Source: Astropecten irregularis (Eukaryota; Echinodermata; Asteroidea; Paxillosida; Astropectinidae). From it: 64,000 bases of DNA. Position 1 is the stretch's first letter. Each line of letters begins with the position of its first letter. The position numbers and the translations under genes are program-made. This document shows positions 41,976-54,819 of the stretch, one piece after another. The DNA lies in contig OZ020255.1 of NCBI GenBank assembly GCA_963971285.1, positions 5,766,001 through 5,830,000 on the forward strand. Direction: 5' to 3'. The notes under the pieces are model-generated. The model did no database searches and was not told the DNA's origin. It saw only the letters and a program-made list of their open reading frames with translations.

Positions 41976-42939
41976 AACACGCTATCAATGAACACGTATT
42001 GCTGTCTGCTGCCACCATGCGCCAAAACATTTAAAATACTTTCAGCTATTAACGGCATAAGACTCTGGCTACATCCGAATCTGTTGTCTAGAGCTAGGTC
42101 TAGGTCTTCGCTCCATTGGAAGTACGCGCAGAAACCTATACAATAGACCTAGCCGTAGCTCTGGAAGCCCGTTTCGGACACGGCCTCAGATGTTGCCAAA
42201 GAGCGAATTATCACAAGCACAAAACAAGAGTAAACTCCAGTTATAGTTATTATGTTTGAGGATGTTTAGTCAGTAGAGGGCGCTTCAAATCTTCAGTTTT
42301 TATTATAAGGCTTTATCTTAGAGAGCGAGCATTATTTTATACCGCACATCTATAAAATGGTTCAATTGAGTTTGCATATTGATCATTCCAAATAAATGAA
42401 GTGCACACACATTTCTACGGCTTGCTATATGGTGTCAGTAAATACCATAAAAATACTTAGTTAAGAAATCACACAATTAATAATAAGTATCTTTTATGGG
42501 TCGCTTATAATAAAATATGGCTCTGGTGTTCAAAGGCCGTTATTGTACGCAAAAATCACGTTGTTGTTTGAATTTAGAATGAGAAAGATGGCGATGCGTC
42601 TACAATTTAATATTAAAGATCGTTTCTCAAAATTATGAGCAAATTATTTTGCAAATGATTAACTTTCATTAATGTTGCGTTCGAGGAAAATTGCCCATTA
42701 ATTCTAATGGGCAATGTTGATATGCATGTTTATATTGTGTTCACCACTAATGGTGTGGCAAATACCCTTTACTTGTAATAGAATTAAAATAATGCAAGCT
42801 GTCCCATAATTCATTGCTTTGTATACCTTTACTGTACACTTCCGGACTCTCTGCCGGCCATAGAGCTAGGAAGAGTTCTTATGGGCCTTTATTCGCCTAT
42901 GGTTGCACCGAACTAAATAAACTACCATGCATATAGACA

Positions 42940-43390
42940 ACAGAGATAAATCCCAATACTTCAAAAATCATTTAAAAATACCCAGAACTCTCACAGGCGT
43001 TCAGATTGAACAGAAAAATGATGATGAACATGTCACCTTTCATTTTCTTTTCATTTTATGGTGGGTTGACCATTACATTTTTGAGATATACTCATTCTCA
43101 GCTGACCACCCGCAAAACAAGGTACGGATCACTCCAGTCAAAGAAGCCATTTTCCAAAAAACATCCCTCTGCAAAGCGGCTGAAACAGACCCACTTTCTC
43201 ACCCAATTGCATCATAAATGGTCACAAAGCCCAGAGTCCAGGCAGGAGGTCCAGTGCCATATTTCTTCAATCCCTCATTTTATTAGCTCTCAGAACTCTC
43301 TTATTTAAAATATATTGAGTGCTTAACTTTTATTAATGAGCTCGGCGGACGGATTTTGGGACTATTTACTTGGGTGCACCCTTATTCAGG
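42940..43390 (+). repeat. dispersed repeat I, copy 2 (longer)
   Basis: Starts with the AATACTTCAAAAA block, then about 300 bp missing from copy 1, then the shared blocks. The 96-100-residue frames inside are not gene-like. Confidence 0.65.
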
Positions 43391-43552
43391 GTGCATCCAT
43401 CTTGTCACCTTCCTTGTATACCTGTTGGAAAATATAAAACCAATTCTGAAATGAAAATGGGTACCAGACTATTTTGAATCCAAGCCTCGGTTTGATTGCA
43501 CTGCTTCGAATGTAAGTGAATACACCGTGAACTTAAGGTCTATACGAAACAA

Positions 43553-43790
43553 AGGGCAAATTTCATAGAGCTGCTTAGAACAAACACTATGCTAAGCATG
43601 ACATTTCTGTCTTAGTAAAAACAGGATTAACAACCAAATTTCCGTGTGTTGTGTATCACTTGCAATTGTTCTTTGGCTGTGTTATTCGCAGACCATGAAT
43701 ATCAAATGGAATTTGCAATGGTGGTATGTTTTATTGGGCAAGCTATTTTTGTGCTAAGCATTTTTTTCTGATAAGCAGCTCTATGAAAGG
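43553..43790. mobile_element. family C element, copy 3
   Basis: GGGCAAATTTCATAGAGCTG to AAGCAGCTCTATGAAA; interior GCTAAGCATGACATTTCTG. Confidence 0.82.
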
Positions 43791-44323
43791 CTTGAGGCTA
43801 GGCTTGGGACTTATTTCATTTCCGCCATTTGAGGCCCACAAAACGAAACGAACTGATTGGGCCACAATGACGAAGCCGAAGAAAGGCTCCAGCTTCGGCA
43901 TGTATCTCAAGCCCTTGCTTATCACGAATTATTGCACGTGCACTTTGTGCTGACATGCCCGCGTACATAATATAGTAGATTCGAAAAACAACAAATTAGT
44001 ATTAGTGCTTAAAAAAAACCTTCCGTTTATCATATCGCTATATTCCAAGTTTTATCTGTCTTTTTAATTAATTTGAGTGACTGTCCATCAAAGAAGACTG
44101 TAAACATTGACCGGGCAGAAATTTAATCAAATGAATATTTTGAGAGACTGCAATTTCCACATTTTAATAATGATGCGTAAAGACAACGTGCCCTTTTGAC
44201 CCCAACACGTTTCTAATGATGGACATCTAGTCCTATAAAGTACATTATGTCACATACACTTTGGACGATTGTATGATGTCAGAATCGCAAAATGGGAAAT
44301 GCAAATATGAAAATCAAAACTGC

Positions 44324-44684
44324 TTAAAGGTAATATCATACTTTGGTTTTTGTCAAAGAAATGCAGATTCGTGGGCAGAAATATAAAGGACGATACAGTA
44401 AAAGTAATCTGTGAAAATTGTCCCATATACGGTGCCCACTTTTTGAGAAAACAGTGAAAAACGGCCACAGTATTTCTTAAGTCTTTTCTCTTTTATTTTT
44501 GATCTTTTAAAAGATTAACAAGATTCTCGGTCGTCGTTTTACTAATTTCTGGATAAATACACAATTTCAGGCGGAAGAATTTGAACGGTATATGTTTCTA
44601 CCACCACCATCTTCACACCCTGTAAGTTATAGGTAAACTTCATTTCTGTTTTGGTGTCTTACCAAAGTATGATACTACCTTTAA
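44324..44684 (+). mobile_element. family A TTAA MITE, copy 12
   Basis: Both TTAA ends; centre GATCTTTTAAAAGATT. Confidence 0.92.
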
Positions 44685-44830
44685 GCCTACAGTCACATAG
44701 ATAATAATTTCTACCCTAATGCATAACATAAATAAACATGTTAAATATTTGTGAATAGAAATTTGATGCAAATGACGACTCGACTCATTCAGAGATACCG
44801 TAGTAGGATGAACTTTCTTCTCTGTTCAAT

Positions 44831-45053
44831 TCGGTGCAAAAATTTGCTAAGCATAACATTTCTGTCTTAATAAAAACAGGGTTAACAACAAAATGTACAT
44901 GTGTTGTGTATCACTTGCAATTGTTCTTTGGCTGTTGTTCGCTGACCATGAATATCAAATGGAATTTTCAATGGTAGTTTGTTTTATTGGGCGAGACATT
45001 ATTTTTTGTGCTAAGCAAATTTTTGTGCTTAACAGTTTTATGAAATTGGCCCC
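44831..45053. mobile_element. family C element, copy 4, left end lost
   Basis: Begins inside the element at TTTGCTAAGCATAACATTTC and runs to TTTTATGAAATTGGCCCC. Confidence 0.78.
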
Positions 45054-46699
45054 AGGACTTGGAGTAGGGACACGAATGCCACTCAACGTGTACTATAGGG
45101 GAGGTTGAAGTCCTTGCCAGGCAAAGTTACCAATCATGAGCCTCTACTGCTACCGTGCGCTCAGCCAACCAAAAGCTGATCCATTATATCACAAAATATC
45201 GTCTGGTGACGAAAACGGGTTTCTGTATCTGGAATAACGGGGCGCCAATGGTGGCATCGGCCCTGTTGCATCAAGATTTATTAAGTTGAATTCTTAAGTA
45301 CTCCACTTCAGTTCAGTTCTAATCAATTATTCTTATCTCAAGAATCATCTTATCTTATAACTCTACTTAGGATAAGAAGAGTTAGTTAAATTTCAATATT
45401 CTTGAAAGAGGCTGGTCTGACCTTTGACCGTGTTGATGCACAAACTTTTTGGCAAATGAAAAAAGTTGAATGGCTACCATTTGCATTGTGCACACATACA
45501 ATGGAGGAGAATCTGGTAAGTTGAACATTTCACACCAATTCTTTTTAAATAAACGGTACTACAACGGTCCATAGAATCATTTTGTCTGTGCCAGTTGTCC
45601 ACCAAAGACCATAATTTGACAGTGTTTACATGGTTTAAGTGGGCAAGAAAGAGATTTGTCCCAACGCAAAAATTCAACTGTGCAGGTAGGTGAACTACTT
45701 TCTAAGATAACGTTAGGCCTACTGCTTTACGGCACAACAGTATTTTACATTGCATTGTATTGCAATGCAACTTTGCAAGGGCCAGTATTATTCCTTGAAC
45801 TTGGATTTGTGCATAATTATTTCTTCAATTGCATTCGCTGGTATAACAACAGCTTTATATCATTATGTGCGTGTAAAACCCGGACAATCGAAAATAATAA
45901 CTAGACTATGTTCACGTACCGTAGGTAAAATGACCATCCGACATTTGCACCACAATTTGCATGCAGCAATTCATGCCTCATGATCGGTGTCGTGCGTGAT
46001 TGTAGCGTAAGCCAGTTCGGCTAGAGTAACCATGTTATGATATGGTACATAGGGGGCCTACATCATGCATTCTTCGCAACAAACAGGATCAAATCCTATG
46101 GTTATGATGGTACAGACGGTGTAGGCCCATGTTGATCGGTATACACTTTAGGCTTACTGGTGATTTGATTTGATATCGTTGTGTAATTTTTCATAGAAAT
46201 ATAAATGGAATTGTTCTTACTTTTGAAAGGAAGTATGAGATTATTCCTTTTGAATGTCGGTGACCTTTGTCTTGATAGGAAACTTGAAAACCAGCTTGCT
46301 ATCTAAAATAATAATAATAAAGGTAAATTTTACTTGGTCAAATTTGTATAATAATTATCCTAATTAAAAAATCATTTTATTTTCCCTGACTTAAGCTATA
46401 AAAATAACAAAAAGCCGTTGAAAATACTCCACAATGTACCTCAAGCAACTCAAGACCCCAAATTTCCAGGGCTATTAGGCCCAAATGCCATGGTTTTGCA
46501 AATTGTTGCTAAACAGTAAAAAAAAAATGGCCTAATTTTTGAAAAGAAAATAAAGAAATGCACAAATAAATAAATAATTTGTGATACTTACGCATTGTGT
46601 TTGAGTAGACTTAAAGTTAAGAAGAGTTGATCTACAACATAAGAAGGCTAGACTTCTTATTTTGTTTTATGCAACAGAAGATATTCCCAATTCTTTAAA
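45054..46699. other. no gene seen
   Basis: Short frames of 67-82 residues only; AT-rich from about 46190. Confidence 0.4.
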
Positions 46700-46850
46700 A
46701 TATCAAAAATCTTTTAAAAGGATTAAAAAAGATTTCCGGTCGTTGTTTTACTACTTTCTGGATAAATACACCATTTCAGGCGGAAATATTCTAACGGTAT
46801 GTTTCATCCACGTCGGTGAAGGGCAAGTCTAATTTGCATATTGACTAATA
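46700..46850 (+). mobile_element. fragment of a family A MITE joined to a family H fragment
   Basis: GGTCGTTGTTTTACTACTTT to GCGGAAATATTCTAACGG is family A. CATCCACGTCGGTGAAGGGC onward is family H. Confidence 0.7.
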
Positions 46851-47188
46851 TTGTTGGACAAAATTGTCTCGTAGCTTTTCTCGAAATTGTTTTGCAAATT
46901 AACTTGAGAACGAATGATCGAGTAGGTTACAAACAATCTGGGCACTAATGACTGATAATTGATGCTAATGGTCTACCGATTGGCTGTCATCTCCTAGCGG
47001 TGTCATGATCTGTCATCCCGTCATTGCCATCATAGCACCGGGAATTGTGACTCATTGATGCCGTGCGATTGACGAATCAGCCGGCGGACGCTGCAGCTCA
47101 GTGTATGCTGACGAAAGCCGTTCGGATTGGGTCCCATTGCTGCGGAGGGAATTATCTTTGCCATGTTCTTGCAATAATTACACTTGCA

Positions 47189-47531
47189 TTAAAGGTAGTA
47201 TCATACTTTGGTAAGAAACCAAAACAGAAATGTTCTCAGATTTACGTATAACTTACATGGTATGAAGATGGTGGTGGTAGAAACATAACATTTCCGCCTG
47301 AAACGGTGTATTTATCCAGAAATTAGTAAAACAACGACCGAAAATCTTTCTGATCTTTTAAAAGATCAAACATAAAAGAGAAAAGACTTAGGAAATACTG
47401 TGGCTGTTTTTCACCGTTTTCTCAAAAAATGGGCACCGTATATTTTGTTATTGTTATTGTATCTGTTTTGATATTTCTGCCAATGAATCTGTATTTCCTT
47501 GACAAAAACCAAAGTATGATATTACCTTTAA
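47189..47531 (-). mobile_element. family A TTAA MITE, copy 13
   Basis: TTAAAGGTAGTATCATACTT to AAGTATGATATTACCTTTAA; GATCTTTTAAAAGATC intact; part of the GGGACTGAAATTTTC block is replaced. Confidence 0.92.
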
Positions 47532-47736
47532 CTACGATCACGAGTGTGAATATCCCGGTTACGGTGGAATGCTAAGCGAAAAGCCTGTGTATCCTAACAC
47601 TAAGTGAAGTCAGGGCTGACCCCACCCTTCAAATTAAACCTGTCAAAGCATGTGTAATAGATGACCATGCATTAATGGTTGTGCGGAACATGACTAAATA
47701 GAGCTAAAGAATACAACATTAAGGTGAAATTATGAT

Positions 47737-48095
47737 AAGGGCGCCCCTTTTTATAACTGTGGTTCTCATTTCTTTTTCACCTTGAGGGAGGGTCGGTCGG
47801 TCGAAAAAAAAAAGTTTGGTGAAAAAAAGAAATCTGGCTGAATACACAAAAAATCCAAGAAAATGATGAGAAATGTTCATTGTATTCACTGTAATCTCGT
47901 TTGAATATTATTTTAATATTTCTGTAATAGAAAGTAAAAAAATTCAGGCAAATTTGTCGCCAGAAATTCTGGAATTTCCATTGCCATTCTGACAGGGTCG
48001 GCGGCAAAAATGAAGGTTTTTTTTTTTCTTCGGTCGGAGCCCAGAATATGGGTCGGTCGTGTAATGAGAACCATAGTAATAAAAAGGGGCGCCCT
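47737..48095. mobile_element. inverted-repeat element, AGGGCGCCCC ends
   Basis: AGGGCGCCCCTTTTTATAAC and TGGTTCTCATT mirror AATGAGAACCATAG and AAAAAGGGGCGCCCT. GGTCGGTCGG repeats lie inside both arms. Confidence 0.8.
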
Positions 48096-49213
48096 AATGG
48101 TCCCTACTTGAAAATAGAAAAAGCTCTCGAAAATTTGAGATTTGAATTGATGATTGATGTATATTGTTCGTGATCTTCAATTTTAGTATTCTCATAAGAA
48201 ACCCGAGTAGTTGTTGTTTTTGTTGTTGTTGTTGTCCCTTGCCATTATTGGCCTTTAGAAATTAAAGGTAACATTCGTCGAAACGGTATACAATTAAAAG
48301 ACCCATGCAATATGCATTTTGTGCACTTTAATGGCATTCGTCATATTCATTTCTTTTTAACATTTCAATCCCACAAAATAAATAACTAGCCCTATCTTTA
48401 AATCTAATTTTGAATTTCTGAGTTTTTCCGTCATCTTATTAGCAAAACCACTCAACAAAATAATGGTTGAAATATACAAATTAAGAAATGGTTTCCTCAC
48501 CGCGGTACTTCATAAACGCAAATACCATCACCTCGGTTAATTTTTCACAGTAGATCAAAGCTTGAAGCCCCTACATTATGGATTCCCACCGCTGTGCCCA
48601 ATTATCGGACAGGTCAGGGGTACCCTTCATTGTTGTTTGCTTTCAAGAGTTTTGGCATATCCCGGTGCGTTTATTATATACAGTTTCTGTGGCACCATCT
48701 TTGATGGTAGTTAAACAACTCCAGTTGAGCTATCCAAGACAAGATCAAACATCACTGACAGGCGGGGACAGCTCGTGGCTAATGTTTGCTCATCGTCAAC
48801 AGAATGATGGCACGGAGATTCTGTCAACTAGTCAGATAGTTTGTCGTGCATCCATCATCGATGGTCAGACGGACGGCATTAAAAAGAGAGGATTTAGGTC
48901 GCCTTTCGTAATAAAGCGTGTCTTTGTGGACGTGGACACCAAGCTGTCATTCTGGGTCTTTGTTGTTTGCCGCTGAAACAGTTATCAAAGAATTGTAGAC
49001 TGTCAACCTCGAGTCATATTAAGAAATGATGACAATGCGAAACACTCAACTGTTAATTGTGGGTCTTTGTCATTTGCCGCCAATAAAATTATCAAAGCAT
49101 ACATCATTGTTCACCACCATCCATCATTCATATCATTCATATCAAGAGTTAATGACAACAATACGGCACTTTATATCATAATGTCGGAACAATATTTATA
49201 TGTGTGGGGACAC
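48096..49213. other. no supported gene
   Basis: The 132-residue plus frame at 48578-48976 has no recognised domain and no clear splice context, so it is not called. Confidence 0.4.
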
Positions 49214-49308
49214 AAATAATCGCGACTATTAGTGCGATTTGGAGTGCACTCCAAATCGCACTAATAGTGCGTCTTTTTCCAAATAGTCGCGATTATTTGC
49301 TGTGTGAA
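49214..49308. repeat. nested palindrome
   Basis: Inner perfect 38-bp palindrome centred at 49246/49247 (GATTTGGAGTG/CACTCCAAATC). Outer arms AAATAATCGCGACTA and TAGTCGCGATTATTT. Confidence 0.92.
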
Positions 49309-49346
49309 CGGTACACCAAAAAATACCGGTTTTTTATATATAAAAT

Positions 49347-49590
49347 AGGTTTTACGGACGCCATTTTGGAAAATTCAAGATGGCCGCCATACAGACACTA
49401 ATTTTGTGTTTAAGTCCTTTTTTGTCAGACCTAGCTCATTTATTTTGGTGTCATTAGATTCCTTGCCCCCGAAAATGTAGATTTAGGTGTTAAAATCGGA
49501 GCCCTAGGTGATATAGAAGCTGAGAAATGACAACATTTAGGTTTTACGGACGCCATTTTGGAAAATTCAAGATGGCCGCCATACAGACAC
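49347..49590. repeat. 52-bp direct repeat, two copies
   Basis: 49347-49398 and 49539-49590 both read AGGTTTTACGGACGCCATTT and on to CATACAGACAC, with 140 bp between them. Each also holds the partial palindrome GCCATTTTGG...AAGATGGC. Confidence 0.93.
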
Positions 49591-50717
49591 CTGTGCAAAT
49601 GGAAACATTGTTTTTCTGATTGCCTATACAATCTAGTTTTCAAAAACGTATAGTTTTCCAACTGTCCCAAAAAATCCAGCGAAGGTTAAAATCCAAACAT
49701 AATGGACCTGACTATGATCCTTGGTGTTTTGTTAGTCTTCGCAGTGAATTTATACTATGTTTAATTCTTCTGAATATCTTTTTTAAATGCTCTAAAATGC
49801 GACGTTTCGACTCTGTTTTTATTAAAAAGTCCCTGGTTTGGGAGGGGGTATCCCACCTCCCACAGTCTCCCCCGCTCGGTCGCTTCGCTCCCTCGCATAG
49901 GACCCCAAATCACCAATCATCACCCCAATCGTGAAATGAAATCGACGCATATGATTACAAGTCATTATTATTATTATTATTATTCCATGATTTATTTCAT
50001 TCCGTAAATATGTGGGTTTCTTGGCCAAAAACGAACTTTCAAACGTCCAAATCAATTAATTTTCCCTCTACAAGACACGTACTGCATGTGTATTTAGCAC
50101 ATGGTGGTAATAAGGGCCACTGACGAGTACTTGTAAGTTAATAATTAACTCTCATGATTCCAATTCGTTTTCTGTTCAATCCTCAAACTACGATGCTTCA
50201 AAAATGAAAATGTAATGAATTTACCGAAAACAGTTCCAATTGTCACGAAAGCCCTTTTCTGCCACAAGCAATATTATGAAATAAAATTGATGACGCCAAT
50301 CTCAGCAATAATTTATCTTTTAGCTTTATAAGCATGTTTTATTGCAACTAATTTTGTTAATGTCAATATTTCTTTATGCCACTGGCATTTCTGAGTCAAA
50401 CAACTGATAAATCATCGGCAATTTCCTTATATTAAACATTAACAATACTTTTATCACTGGATTGTCGGACGAGCTGGCGGTGAAGAAATATCACGCCTAG
50501 ATTTCCTTTTGTTTGGGAAAATTGTGTTTTTCTTCCCAATTGTAAGTGATGTTGTTGGTAATGCCTTGCGGTTTTGGCGGCTCGTTTGAGTCCTGTAATT
50601 TTAATTGCCACCTCATTTGTCATCCAAGTTGTGAGTTATCAGTTTTTATAATACAAGCCATTCATCAATGTCAGACTACACGGCTACCGTTCACTCAATG
50701 CAAAACCTTTTCCAGAC

Positions 50718-50925
50718 CTCTGTTCTGGCTGAGGCTTCGGCTTCATTGCGTGTATCCATTCTATAATAACGGGTATCAAAATAGAGGCTTTTGGCTGCGG
50801 TTCGGAAGTAGATTCTCTGGGTTGAAAAAGAAAACAGAGCTTCAGCTTCAATGGAAACTACAACCTATGTTTTCAGCACATGGATGGCATGAGAGACGAA
50901 GCCGGAGCCTGAGCCGAAACCGAGG
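50718..50925 (-). mobile_element. family E element, copy 4
   Basis: GAGGCTTCGGCTTCATTGCG, AATAACGGGTATCAAAATAG and GCTTCAGCTTCAATGGAA in reverse orientation; ends eroded. Confidence 0.75.
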
Positions 50926-50957
50926 TTTGGACAAGGACCCTTGGGCCTTTCTCAAAG

Positions 50958-51150
50958 CTAGGCTCCGGCTCAGACTTCGGCTTCGTCTTATCTCTGTAAT
51001 ACACATTATTATATAGGTCTATGCTGAAAATCCAGGTTGTGTTTTTTTATTGGAACTGAAGCTATGTTTTATTTTTCAATCCAGAGAATCTACTACCGAA
51101 CTATAGGATTCACGAAATGGAGCCGGAGCCCGAGCCGAATTTGTTTTGAA
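50958..51150 (+). mobile_element. family E element, copy 5
   Basis: AGGCTCCGGCTCAGACTTCG, GAAAATCCAGGTTGTG, TTCACGAAATGGAGCCGGAG; partly deleted. Confidence 0.7.
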
Positions 51151-52404
51151 TTATTAATTCTCTCTTCGACCCAAATACTGTCCTCTATCGAGATCAAACG
51201 TCCATGTACGGTGCTCAAAATTGTCCACGATCGACCGCTGGCCAATAGCTAAATATTTGTAAACACTTATTCAGGACAAATTTAAGCATTAATCATTTCG
51301 GGAAGTGACATTGTTAACGAGGAAATGCAATAAATTTGGCGGCCAGTTCAAGTCCAAATTATTTATTATTTGTTCTTTTTTTAACGTTAATAATGGTGAT
51401 AGAAATGCCAGTATTAATAACACAAATCACAGCTATACAGAAATTTGGAATAGGGGTATGGAATTGTGACATTTTACTAAGCACGTCTCAAAATTGACAC
51501 ACATGACTAACCTGACCATAGAATGCTCTCTTGAGCAAATAAGGGCCATTGATACACTGTATAATATTTAGCAATTTATATAAAACTAGCCCAAAGTACT
51601 GTGCAGTATTGTACACTGCACGTGTCGTTTGTTGAACTGTGGCACAAAGGGTGAAATAAATAAATCGTTGCAAATTTGAACAAAATATTGACATTCGTGA
51701 TAATTAGGAAAGAGCTTGCGAACAGAATTTGACATCCGACTGAACTGACATTTCCATGTTATCAGCGGTATACTGTAACCCCATATAGGCCTACTAGTTT
51801 GGGAGGTTTGAAAATGGGATATTAAATATGACAAATGTCTACTTTTCAGACTACTGGCGCCCGGAAAATCAGGTCGTTTGACAAAGTTTGTCATTTATTT
51901 CACGCCGAGGTTCTAATTCCTTCTCACATTTGTTTTTCTTTACGGGACTGGGTTAAAGGGAGGGATAAATGTCGATACCGCGAATATATTGCATTTTCAA
52001 TTTTTCATAATTATATTCGCCAATTTCCGTTTGGTTATTTGAGCCTAATGTTTGTTTCAAACCAATATAATTGTGTATACCATAAAACTAACCTGTGAAA
52101 GTTTCAATTCAAAAGGTGGTAGCGTTTGTGAGATTTTGGCGACAAACTAGAGCGGTTATTTCACGCCAGAGAACAGTAAGTCAATAGCTGAGAAGCGTTA
52201 CGGCCATAACGCTTCTCAGATTCATAATTTTTGGAGATAAAAAGTGACATATTTTTCCATAACCGCGGTACTTCGAATTGAACGTTTCTCAATATGCATT
52301 ATACTATCCAAAGCAGCTGTACTTCTCACCAAGTAAGTTTTTATTGCCATAAATTTTCAGAGTCATTACCAAACGTATGCATGCAATGCCTTTAAATTCG
52401 ACAT
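51151..52404. other. no gene seen
   Basis: Contains a short inverted repeat at 52186-52219 (GAGAAGCGTTACGGCCATAACGCTTCTC region). No coding signal. Confidence 0.4.
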
Positions 52405-52502
52405 GGTTGTAGTATATAACTGAATCTTGAAGTGACAAACAGTTTCATTTTAACATTATAATGGTTCCAGACACAGTGTTTCGTTTTTTGTGGGACACCA
52501 TG
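52405..52502. mobile_element. fragment of the mariner-type MITE
   Basis: CTGAATCTTGAAGTGACAAA, CAGTTTCATTTTAACATTAT and CACAGTGTTTCGTTTTTTG match the right end of 33608-34050 and stop at the same terminus. Confidence 0.75.
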
Positions 52503-52859
52503 TATAATAATTCCATTTTCTTGTCAGCAATACGTGTTCACAATGTTATCTATTTCATCTCCCATGTAATAATCAGCATACTTTTAAACAAACTCCCAAA
52601 GTACACCCGTCACCGTTTTCACGAAGGGACAAAGTTGGTCAAAATCAATATCTTTTTTAAATTCTTTTTTTGGCCTAAATCGATTGAGGGTAATGCACGG
52701 GACATCTTGGCGAAATCATTTTTGTTAAAATCAAATCAAATTAAATCATAGAGATCATGGAAATCAATAACGGGCAAATTGCACCCAAATGGCATTGAAC
52801 ATTTTCACGATGCACGTTGTTCAACTACAGCACGTCGTTTTCACAAATAGACAAAGTGG

Positions 52860-52898
52860 AGCGCGCGCGCGTGCTGGCCAAACTATGCGCGCGCGATT
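52860..52898. repeat. alternating CG/GC tract
   Basis: GCGCGCGCGCGTG and ATGCGCGCGCGA within 40 bp: alternating purine-pyrimidine, Z-DNA-type sequence. Confidence 0.8.
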
Positions 52899-52931
52899 TT
52901 TTTCTTTTTACTCACTGGCATTTTGTGCAAG

Positions 52932-53120
52932 TTAAAGGGAGGGTACAGAATTGGTAAGACAAAATACATTTCATCATCACAGATTCACATAAAACTTACA
53001 CAGTATAATGGTGATGATAGGAGAAAACATCCCATGAAATGTTTTTGTCTGAAATGCCATATTCGTTGAGAAATAAATGACGGTTTTGTCGCAAACACTA
53101 GTTCTGTACCATCCCTTTAA
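52932..53120 (-). mobile_element. family B TTAA element, short copy 5
   Basis: TTAAAGGGAGGGTACAGAAT to GTTCTGTACCATCCCTTTAA, 189 bp; one arm keeps CACAGATTCACATAAAACTT as in families A and B. Confidence 0.78.
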
Positions 53121-53313
53121 CTTTGTATGGGGGGAGATTTTGCGTTTTCACGAAGAGACAAAGTGCAATCGGCCCTTTTAAAATATCTCGCTTTTGGAGT
53201 TTTGCGTCTATTTTGGTCTATTTACTTTTTATTAGCACCTCGTGTTAGTGTGAGTTTCGAGCTTCAAATTGGTATAAAAAATATTATAAACATGCCCTCT
53301 AAAAGTAGGGCAT

Positions 53314-53656
53314 TTAAAGGTAATATCATACTTTGGTTTAATATCATACTTTGGAATACAGATTCGTGGTCAAAAATATCAAGGAAGATACAGTACAAGT
53401 AATCTGTGAAAATTTCAGTCCCATACGTTGCCCGAGAAAACAGTGAAAAACGGCCACAGTATTTTTATTTTTTTATATTTGATCTTTTAAAAGATCAAAA
53501 AGATTTTCGGTCGCTGTTTTACTAATTTCTGGATAAATACATCATTTCAGGCGGAAAAAATGTAACGGTATGTTTCTACCGCCACCATCTTCATACCCTG
53601 TAAGTTATACGTAAATTTGTGAACATTTCTGTTTTGGATTCTAACCAAAGTACAAT
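53314..53656 (+). mobile_element. family A TTAA MITE, copy 14
   Basis: The left end has a duplicated AATATCATACTTTGG. The right end decays into AAAGTACAATACAAAGG, where a family B copy begins. Confidence 0.85.
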
Positions 53657-53957
53657 ACAAAGGTACAATACATGAGTGGTAAAGGTCACAGAACAGCACT
53701 CATACTTTGTCTGATCAAACATGTACATGAAATAATAAACATATGAAAAGTTGAGCTCAATCGGACATCTGAGTAACGAGAAAATAGCGAAAACCCGACT
53801 CAATTTTTCGTATAAAACATGAAGAATTCTTTTGATCTTACCCCGAGGTCAAAAGTGTTTTCGGTCTTTGTTTCATTAATTTCTGGATAAATACAGCATT
53901 TCAGGTGGAAATATGTGAACGCTATGTTTCTACCAGCACCATCTTCATACCTTGATT
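53657..53957 (+). mobile_element. family B element, copy 2
   Basis: AAAGGTACAATACATGAGTG and GGTCACAGAACAGCACTCAT, then the family A right half (TTTCTGGATAAATACAGCAT, CACCATCTTCATACC); the far end is missing. Confidence 0.82.
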
Positions 53958-54819
53958 AAAAGGGGATAACTAAAACAACTCAAGTGAGGATTTCCTTTTT
54001 GTTTGTTCCAAAAATCGTTCGGACGAACGATCTTTGGAAAAGACACTACATCTTGATTTTCTTCAAAAACCCAGCATTTGGTGAACCAAGATTTCCCATG
54101 GTGACTGTTTGCACTGTTTACAAACTGTTGAGTCCATTTTCTGTCTCAAACTCAACAATTTACCTTGCAAGGCCTTCCAAATCCTATATGCTCCCTTTAA
54201 AAAGGGTAAAACTTTTAAGTCGATTTTCTCAAAACTATAGTTTCAATGCGCCGTGGCCACTTTGTCTCTTCGTGAAAACGGTGATATCACCGGGTGTCTA
54301 TCGCATACAGTACACTATTCCATGTATATACATTCACCTCAACTTCAGAACTAATAGACCGGTTAACTTTTAATCCATTAAGCGTGTTACCAATTTTGCA
54401 GTGTTAGATGGTTTGAGAAGTTAACGGCAATTACCCAATCTCATGCTGATAAGCCTGATATACGAATTCGACAAACAACTTCATTAACAGCTCGTGTCTT
54501 TGCGAATCCATACACGCTATGCACTTAACTTGTGTTGTTACTTTTTCTTCGTGTATACCCAGACTAATTGAATCTTGGTTCGTGGGTTTGGGTTTGTAAT
54601 TTTTAGGGGGAATAACGATACGTGTTGTTACTATGGTTTGGACTAAGTAGCTGTATTTCAGATATACATAGCAGTGTATCCAAGTAATTTTCTAAAATCA
54701 TTCGTTGTGGGTTTGATATAAATGTAACTTTATCATACGTGTGACTTTGGTATTCAAACTACTTCAAAACGTGAGATAAATCTTGCAATATTCACATAGA
54801 AACTTCATAATACATTAAT

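Larger units (their letters stand above)
52602..54298. mobile_element. 1.7-kb inverted-repeat element hosting nested MITEs
   Basis: Left end TACACCCGTCACCGTTTTCA and CGAAGGGACAAAGT. Right end ACTTTGTCTCTTCGTGAAAA and CGGTGATATCACCGGGTGT. The CACGAAGAGACAAAGTG motif recurs at 53144 and, altered, at 52838. It encloses family A and B copies and a GCGCGCGC tract. No transposase frame. Confidence 0.65.

Noticed and set aside
48578-48976. 132-residue frame
   Set aside because: No domain, no splice context, no neighbour support; length alone is not evidence in this AT-rich background.
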